From Planctomycetota bacterium (lineage in GTDB: Bacteria; Planctomycetota; UBA1135): a stretch of 6,456 nucleotides of DNA. Below, in pieces: positions 1 through 6,456 of the stretch; the stretch's first letter is position 1, and each line of letters opens with the position of its first letter. A program made the translations under genes and the position numbers. The stretch covers positions 1 to 6,456 of the forward strand of contig JAQBVK010000142.1 of assembly GCA_027623585.1 (NCBI GenBank), written 5' to 3'. Under the pieces are notes generated by a model that made no database searches, was not told where the DNA came from, and worked only from the letters and a program-made list of their open reading frames with translations.

Positions 1-851
1 TAGAGCGGCACGAAGGCGTCTTGGTCCCCGTCGCTCCCGTCCTCGTCGCCGCTGGCCCACAGGAATCCGAGCGCTGCCCTGCCGTCGTCGGCGAAAGGCA
101 TCTCCGCCTCGCCCGTGGCGATCATGCCGCCCGCGTCGAGCGCGCCGTGGTCGCCGAACTGCCGCGCCAATTCCGCGCTCCACAGCACGCCCGAGGACAA
201 CTCGCCGCGGATCCTCGCGCCCACGGTCTGGTCTTCGAGGTCGCTGATGCTGCCGCTCCGGTCACCTCGGGTCAGCCCGTAGACGTCGAGCGAGATGCGC
301 GGCGTGAGCGGGATTTCGACCCAGACGCCACCGAAGTTCTGATCCACGCTGTCCGCGACGGCCTGCTCCTCGACCGGCTGCGTCCAGAACACGGTGGCGT
401 GGTAGGTCTCGCCCTGTCGCGTCACGCGGAAGCCGTCGAACGCGCGCCCGGTCCCATTCCAGTCGTCGGTGCCGACCAGCAATCCGCTGCCGATGTCCAT
501 TTCGAAGCGCCCCACCTGCAGTTCGGCGTCGAACGGCATCTCGTCCCAGAACATGAAGGCTTGGTGCACGAAGTCGTCCGAGTCTTCGCCCTCGTCCACG
601 ACCAATTTCTGAAATTGCGCGTAAGCGGAGAACTGATCATTCAGTTCCGCGCGCAGACCGAAGCGGAATCGTCCCGAGCTCATCGACTCGGAATTCGTTC
701 CCATGAAGGGCGTGGCGCCATCGCGCGACTCGAAGCGCAAGCGCATCTCGCCGTCGAGGGTCAAAGCGGCGGGACCGCGCGAGAGCACCGGCGTGCCGGC
801 AGGCTCCTGGCAAATCGCCGAGAGGAAGCAGAGCAGCAGCGTGGAGGACAT
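1..851 (-). CDS. Alginate-export-family outer-membrane porin-like protein, partial (C-terminus beyond left edge)
   Basis: The frame read leftwards from the ATG at 849-851 is open for 283 codons to the window edge, so the 3' end is missing. The last two bases (TA) could begin Tyr or a stop; Tyr is likelier because the end, ASGDEDGSDGDQDAFVPLY, matches the family pattern SGD...FdplY that the next gene also has (residues 263-279 there). The N-terminus, MSSTLLLCFLSAICQEP, looks like a short signal peptide, perhaps cut after AIC. The mature part alternates polar and hydrophobic residues with many aromatics, as in beta-barrels. A central motif, VGRFEMDIGSGLLVG (113-127), followed by RAFDGFRV (136-143), matches the LGR-E-G-LV...FD signature of alginate-export proteins. 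The family forms outer-membrane channels; alginate itself as substrate is not implied. It starts 8 nt after the preceding porin gene stops, without a Shine-Dalgarno motif, suggesting translational coupling. About 110 further residues are expected. Confidence 0.8.
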   Translation of the reverse strand, partial: MSSTLLLCFLSAICQEPAGTPVLSRGPAALTLDGEMRLRFESRDGATPFMGTNSESMSSGRFRFGLRAELNDQFSAYAQFQKLVVDEGEDSDDFVHQAFMFWDEMPFDAELQVGRFEMDIGSGLLVGTDDWNGTGRAFDGFRVTRQGETYHATVFWTQPVEEQAVADSVDQNFGGVWVEIPLTPRISLDVYGLTRGDRSGSISDLEDQTVGARIRGELSSGVLWSAELARQFGDHGALDAGGMIATGEAEMPFADDGRAALGFLWASGDEDGSDGDQDAFVPL

Positions 852-859
852 CGTTGCGA

Positions 860-2050
860 TCAGAAGGTGAAGAGGAAGCGGGCGAAGATCCAGATCTGGT
901 CTTCGTCGGCCGGCATCGCCGAACCGGAGAGGAACAAGGCGCCGCCGAAATCGAAGCCGAGCCCGTCGGCGAGTTCGCCCTCGGCGTAGACGTCCAACTC
1001 CTGACCCAGCGCGCGTGCGTCTCCGGCGATTCCGTAGGGCGCGAGCGTGTAGGCAGAGAAGGCGTCGTCGCGCGTGGATTGGCGCCAGAAGCCGTGGAAG
1101 TCGGTGTGGAAGGACCACCGCTCGTTCCATTGCATGCTGTACAGCAAGGCCAGGTCGACGAGGTTCGAGAACGCGAACAGATCGGCGCGCCCGTTGTAGG
1201 CGTGCTGATCCATGTAGACCGGATCGAAGCGGTTGAACTTGTCGGCGCCGAGGCCGTCACCGCTCGAATAGCCGAACTCGAGACCCACGCGATGCCCGCC
1301 GTCGAGTTCCTTCCCCAAGCTGAGGATCAGGGCTTGCGCCCAAGTGCTGCCCGCGCCGGCGAGGCGTCCATCCTGGTGCGCGCCGAGCACGCTCCAGTCG
1401 AGACCGTGCACGGTGACGCCGAAGAAGCGCAGTGCGTAGGTGGCTTGACTGTTGTCCGGCGCATCCATGTCCCTCAACAACACGTAGGCCTCGACGTCGG
1501 TGTCACGCGACCAGCCGTAGCGCGCGTAGGCGCCGGTGAAACGATCGTCCATGAGGCCAGCAGGCCCATTGGCGCCGTTTGCGAACCACGCCGACCACTC
1601 GAAGTCGTGGCGTTCGGAGTCTCCGCTCGCGACGGCGGCATCGAAAGCATTCGGTTCGAACAGCCAACTGCGGCTCGACGAAACCAGTCGGCCATCGCCG
1701 AAGTCGAGTTCGGTGCGACCGAGGCGCAAGCGCCAGTCGCCGAGCAACTGATCCGCTTCCAACCACAATTGTTGGAGGTCCTCGGTGCTGCGCTCGCCGG
1801 TGTCGCCCCAACTCCCCATGATCTCGGCGTAGGCGCTCAGATACGCGCCGTAGTCCACGTCCAGGTTCAAGGCCGCGCGCGCGCGCATCGGATCGTCCGA
1901 ATCGCCGCCGGGGGTCGTGAGCTCGGCGTCGTCGCGAAACTCGACACGTCCCATCACCTCGCCGCCGAGCGTGATCGTCGCATCGCCGGTGCGCGTCTGG
2001 AGCGGCTGTTGGGCGACCGCGAGGGTGAGCAGGAGGAGCGTGATCGTCAT
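860..2050 (-). CDS. Alginate-export-family outer-membrane porin-like protein
   Basis: A complete 396-residue protein predicted to be an outer-membrane beta-barrel. It begins MTITLLLLTLAVAQQ, a short hydrophobic signal peptide with an AVA cleavage site near residue 13, and ends in FLFTF; a terminal Phe is the usual outer-membrane insertion signal. Family motifs are LRLGRTELDFGDGRLVSS (108-125), FDAAV (136-140), and GYSSGD...FNRFDPVYMDQHAYNG (260-287), the last resembling the conserved SGD-FDPLYPT-H-YYG-D segment of alginate-export porins. Strand-like stretches rich in Tyr, Trp and Phe recur throughout. Known members move polysaccharides or small solutes across the outer membrane; the substrate here cannot be inferred. 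The ATG at 2050 was chosen because it opens directly into the signal peptide; an in-frame ATG at 2125 would overlap the ribE 3' end by 47 nt. It lies 28 nt after ribE and 8 nt before a divergent paralogue, so all three are probably cotranscribed. Confidence 0.82.
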   Translation of the reverse strand: MTITLLLLTLAVAQQPLQTRTGDATITLGGEVMGRVEFRDDAELTTPGGDSDDPMRARAALNLDVDYGAYLSAYAEIMGSWGDTGERSTEDLQQLWLEADQLLGDWRLRLGRTELDFGDGRLVSSSRSWLFEPNAFDAAVASGDSERHDFEWSAWFANGANGPAGLMDDRFTGAYARYGWSRDTDVEAYVLLRDMDAPDNSQATYALRFFGVTVHGLDWSVLGAHQDGRLAGAGSTWAQALILSLGKELDGGHRVGLEFGYSSGDGLGADKFNRFDPVYMDQHAYNGRADLFAFSNLVDLALLYSMQWNERWSFHTDFHGFWRQSTRDDAFSAYTLAPYGIAGDARALGQELDVYAEGELADGLGFDFGGALFLSGSAMPADEDQIWIFARFLFTF

Positions 2051-2078
2051 GGTCGCCGTACGGAGCCGGGCGATCTTC

Positions 2079-2720
2079 TCAAAGCCCGAGCAGCGGGGAA
2101 AGGGCGGCGCGCAATCCCGCAGCATCCTGCGCCGCGCACCAAGCGAGCCGAGCCACGTGCTTGGCCAGTAGGTCGGTCTCCAGATGCACGGGATTGCCGG
2201 TGCGCATGTCGCCGAGCGTGGTGCGGCGCAGCGTTTCCGGGATCAGAGCGACCTCGAAGCCGTCGTCATGCACGCGGGAAACCGTGAGGCTGACTCCGTC
2301 CACGCCCACCGAGCCCTTCTCGACCATGAGTGCGAGCAGCCCGGGCGGGGCTTCGAAACGGAACTCGGCGAAGGCCTCCTGGCTGCGGATCTCGATCAGC
2401 CGCCCCATCCCGTCCACGTGGCCGGTCAGGAAGTGGCCGCCCAGGCGGTCTCCCACGCGCAAACTCCGCTCCAAGTTGACGCGTGAGCCGGGCCCGAGCA
2501 GGCCAAGGCCCGTCCGAGCCAGGGTCTCCGGACTCAGGGCGAAGCTCGCGACGGTCCCGTCCCGCTCCGCGACCGTGAGGCAGGCTCCGGAGACGCAAAT
2601 CGACTCCCCGAGCTCGACCCCGTCGGCCAGCTCGCGGAGATCCACTTCGAGCATCCTGCCCCCCGCCTCGGACCGATTGGCCCGCACGGTGCCGGATCCC
2701 GCAACGAGGCCGGTAAACAC
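2079..2720 (-). CDS. ribE: Riboflavin synthase, alpha chain
   Basis: A 213-residue cytoplasmic enzyme that dismutates two 6,7-dimethyl-8-ribityllumazine molecules into riboflavin and a pyrimidinedione, the last step of riboflavin synthesis. The two tandem lumazine-binding barrels are clear. The N-terminal one has MFTGLVAGSG (1-10), SGACLTV (44-50, with the family Cys at 47), VNLERSL (81-87) and GGHFLTGHVDG (94-104). The C-terminal one has GSVGVDGVSLTV (136-147), IPETLRRTTLG (160-170) and VHLETDLLAKHV (178-189). Length is normal (about 200-215). The start is a GTG giving MFTG, which matches the family N-terminus exactly; the frame stays open further upstream, but only as the mirror of trmD. 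No Shine-Dalgarno precedes it; the sequence before it is pyrimidine-rich. No other rib gene is in the window, and the 93-nt upstream gap shows no recognisable FMN riboswitch. The symbol ribE is used as for the synthase; E. coli nomenclature calls it ribC/ribE. Confidence 0.96.
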   Translation of the reverse strand: MFTGLVAGSGTVRANRSEAGGRMLEVDLRELADGVELGESICVSGACLTVAERDGTVASFALSPETLARTGLGLLGPGSRVNLERSLRVGDRLGGHFLTGHVDGMGRLIEIRSQEAFAEFRFEAPPGLLALMVEKGSVGVDGVSLTVSRVHDDGFEVALIPETLRRTTLGDMRTGNPVHLETDLLAKHVARLAWCAAQDAAGLRAALSPLLGL

Positions 2721-2813
2721 GCCAGGAGGATAACAGCGACCTCGGCCCCTCTTATCTTGCCGCCGAAGGGGGCTGAGGGTATCTTGTGCGGCCCTTTTCC
2801 CGGGGGTTCCGGG
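2721..2813. promoter_or_regulatory. Divergent intergenic region between ribE and trmD
   Basis: These 93 nt separate the divergent ribE and trmD starts and must hold both promoters unless transcription begins inside a gene. The heptamer TATCTTG occurs twice on the plus strand (2753-2759 and 2780-2786), 27 nt apart and each followed by a GC-rich stretch. No convincing minus-strand promoter hexamers at proper spacing, no FMN riboswitch core and no terminator hairpin were found by eye. Confidence 0.6.
2757..2785 (+). promoter_or_regulatory. Candidate sigma-70-type promoter for trmD-rplS-secDF
   Basis: TTGCCG at 2757-2762 matches the -35 consensus TTGACA at 4 of 6 positions, and TATCTT at 2780-2785 matches the -10 consensus TATAAT at 4 of 6. 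The spacer is exactly 17 nt. Transcription would start near 2792, leaving a leader of about 22 nt before the trmD ATG. The match is moderate and is judged from Escherichia consensus sequences, so another site in this gap remains possible. Confidence 0.4.
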
Positions 2814-3539
2814 ATGCTCGAAGTCCATCTGCTGACCCTGTTCCCGGAAGCCGTCGAGGGATACCTCCAGGCTTCCATCTTGGGCAGGACACAGCGGGCG
2901 GGCGTTCTCCGTGTTCACGTGCTCGACTTCCGGCGCTTCGCGACGGATCGTCATCGGCACGTGGACGACCGACCCTACGGGGGCGGACCGGGGATGGTGT
3001 TGAAACCCGAGCCGATCTTTGCAGCAGTCGAGTGGGTCGAGAAGGAGCACGGTCCGTGCCGCCGCATCTTGCTCACTCCCGACGGCGCGCCGTTCCGTCA
3101 GTCCCACGCCCACACTTTCGCGCAGGAAGAACGCCTGCTCATGTTGTGCGGCCGCTACGAGGGCTTCGACGAACGCGTGCGCGCCGGCATGGAGTGGACC
3201 GAGATCTCGGTGGGCGATTTCGTGCTCTGCGGAGGCGAACTCGCCGCACTGTGCGTGCTCGAGGCCGCGACGCGTCTGTTACCAGGCGCGCTCGGCGACG
3301 AGGACAGCGCATTGTCCGAGTCCTTCCAAGACCCCTCGCTGCTCGACCACCCTCATTACACCCGTCCGCCGGAGTTCCGGGGCATGCAAGTGCCCGAAGT
3401 GCTGCGCAGCGGCGACCACCAAGAAGTGGCGCGCTGGCGGCAGGAACAGGCCCGGAAGCGCACGCAAGAGCGTCGCCCGGACCTCTCCGGCGGGCCACGG
3501 CCCTCGGCCGCTCCCCCGCAACCGCCTCACGAAATCTGA
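2814..3539 (+). CDS. trmD: tRNA (guanine-37-N1)-methyltransferase
   Basis: A 241-residue SPOUT (trefoil-knot) enzyme that uses S-adenosylmethionine to methylate N1 of G37 next to the anticodon, preventing +1 frameshifting. Family motifs in order: HLLTLFPEA (5-13), VDDRPYGGGPGMVLKPEP (50-67), ILLTPDGAPF (85-94), LCGRYEGFDERV (111-122), ISVGDFVLCGGELAAL (131-146, the knot and SAM-binding region), TRLLPG (153-158), LLDHPHYTRPPEFRGMQVPE (176-195) and SGDHQEVARWR...RRPDL (199-224). Numbering matches E. coli TrmD without gaps in this region; Arg154 is kept, but the catalytic general base Asp169 is Glu (SALSESF, codon GAG at 3318-3320). The tail after RRPDL is short and proline-rich. The ATG at 2814 gives MLEVHLLTLFPE, the usual N-terminus; an in-frame TTG at 2757 would add 19 unrelated residues. 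rplS starts 7 nt downstream, the standard partner. rimM and rpsP, which often precede trmD, are absent. Confidence 0.96.
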   Translation: MLEVHLLTLFPEAVEGYLQASILGRTQRAGVLRVHVLDFRRFATDRHRHVDDRPYGGGPGMVLKPEPIFAAVEWVEKEHGPCRRILLTPDGAPFRQSHAHTFAQEERLLMLCGRYEGFDERVRAGMEWTEISVGDFVLCGGELAALCVLEAATRLLPGALGDEDSALSESFQDPSLLDHPHYTRPPEFRGMQVPEVLRSGDHQEVARWRQEQARKRTQERRPDLSGGPRPSAAPPQPPHEI

Positions 3540-3546
3540 ACGAGTC

Positions 3547-3885
3547 ATGGATCACGTCGTCCGCGAAGTCCAACAACAGCACCTCAAGAAGGATCTACCG
3601 TCCTTCAAGATTGGGGACATCGTCCGCGTGGACTATCTGATCCGAGAGGGCAAGAACGAGCGCGTTCAGCCCTTCGTGGGCCAGGTGATCTGCGACAAGG
3701 GCGCTGGCATCTCGCGCACCTTCACGGTGCGCCGCATCGTGCAGGGCGAAGGCGTGGAGCGGACCTTCCCGATCCACAGCCCGCTGGTGCAGAACATCAC
3801 GGTGGAGCGCGGCCCGATCAACAAGCCGCGGCGCGCGAAGTTGTTCTTCCTGCGCGATCGTGGCGGCCGGAGCGCCCAACTGTAG
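3547..3885 (+). CDS. rplS: 50S ribosomal protein L19
   Basis: A 112-residue large-subunit ribosomal protein located at the 30S-50S interface, contributing to intersubunit bridges. The family core is complete: FKIGDIVRVDYLIREGKNER (20-39), PFVGQVICDKGAGISRTFTV (42-61), RRIVQGEGVERTFPIHSP (62-79) and RRAKLFFLRDRGG (95-107). The length is within the usual 110-130. The ATG at 3547 puts a short charged helix, rich in Gln and Lys, before the core, as in other L19 proteins; the frame is open upstream, but only as a shifted reading of trmD. It lies 7 nt after trmD, the conserved order, and 6 nt before secDF, so it is the middle gene of a likely three-gene transcript. No Shine-Dalgarno motif is visible before it; the nearest purine run is weak (GAACGAG). 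Confidence 0.96.
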   Translation: MDHVVREVQQQHLKKDLPSFKIGDIVRVDYLIREGKNERVQPFVGQVICDKGAGISRTFTVRRIVQGEGVERTFPIHSPLVQNITVERGPINKPRRAKLFFLRDRGGRSAQL

Positions 3886-3891
3886 CCGTCC

Positions 3892-6417
<2,526 letters not shown>

Positions 6418-6456
6418 CGGGCTGCTGAACTCCCATTCCGCCCGCGCGAGGCTTCG

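Noticed and set aside
21..989. A 322-codon plus-strand open frame at the left end
   Set aside because: It is the codon-aligned mirror of the partial porin, whose own frame shows a signal peptide and family motifs. The mirror product is of low complexity and has no recognisable domain.
854..2287. A 477-codon plus-strand open frame opposite the porin and ribE
   Set aside because: It mirrors the porin codon for codon on the opposite strand. Reverse-complement stops correspond to Leu TTA/CTA and Ser TCA codons, which GC-rich genes avoid, so long mirrors are expected. Its Arg/Glu/Ala-rich product matches no family I recognise.
2721..2813. FMN riboswitch upstream of ribE
   Set aside because: The gap is shorter than a full RFN element (about 120-140 nt), and I could not find its conserved core segments on the minus strand.
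2721..3113. Upstream extension of the riboflavin synthase frame by 131 codons
   Set aside because: The family N-terminus MFTG starts exactly at the GTG at 2720; the extension lies antisense to trmD and has no conserved content.

Overview
The window is a GC-rich bacterial chromosomal segment with two divergent gene clusters and almost no non-coding DNA. Outer-membrane beta-barrel proteins with signal peptides point to a diderm. A single-chain SecDF, high GC, short signal peptides with no basic residue at the N-terminus, and no Shine-Dalgarno motif in front of any of the six genes would fit a Planctomycetota-like lineage or another GC-rich phylum outside the well-studied models. This placement is an inference of low certainty; no rRNA or other taxonomic marker is present.

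Minus strand, read right to left from about 2720 to the left edge: riboflavin synthase alpha chain (ribE, GTG start at 2720), then after 28 nt a complete 396-residue outer-membrane porin-like protein of the alginate-export type (2050 to 860), then after 8 nt a second, divergent member of the same family (start 851), whose C-terminal part (probably about 110 residues) lies beyond the left edge. The tight spacing suggests one transcript. No functional link between flavin synthesis and the porins can be read from the sequence.

Positions 2721-2813 form the only real intergenic region. It must carry the promoters of both clusters. A plausible sigma-70-like promoter for the plus strand is visible, together with a short direct repeat.

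Plus strand, from 2814 to 6417: trmD (tRNA m1G37 methyltransferase), rplS (ribosomal protein L19) and an 841-residue fused secDF (Sec translocon motor), separated by only 7 and 6 nt. trmD-rplS is the conserved tail of the common rpsP-rimM-trmD-rplS operon, here without rpsP and rimM in front and with secDF joined behind. The cluster groups translation fidelity, ribosome assembly and protein export.

The content is mainly housekeeping and I see no new defence, mobile or regulatory system. The points most worth a second look are a Glu at the catalytic Asp169 position of TrmD, the tandem divergent porin pair behind ribE, the rplS-secDF junction, and the absence of Shine-Dalgarno motifs at all starts.
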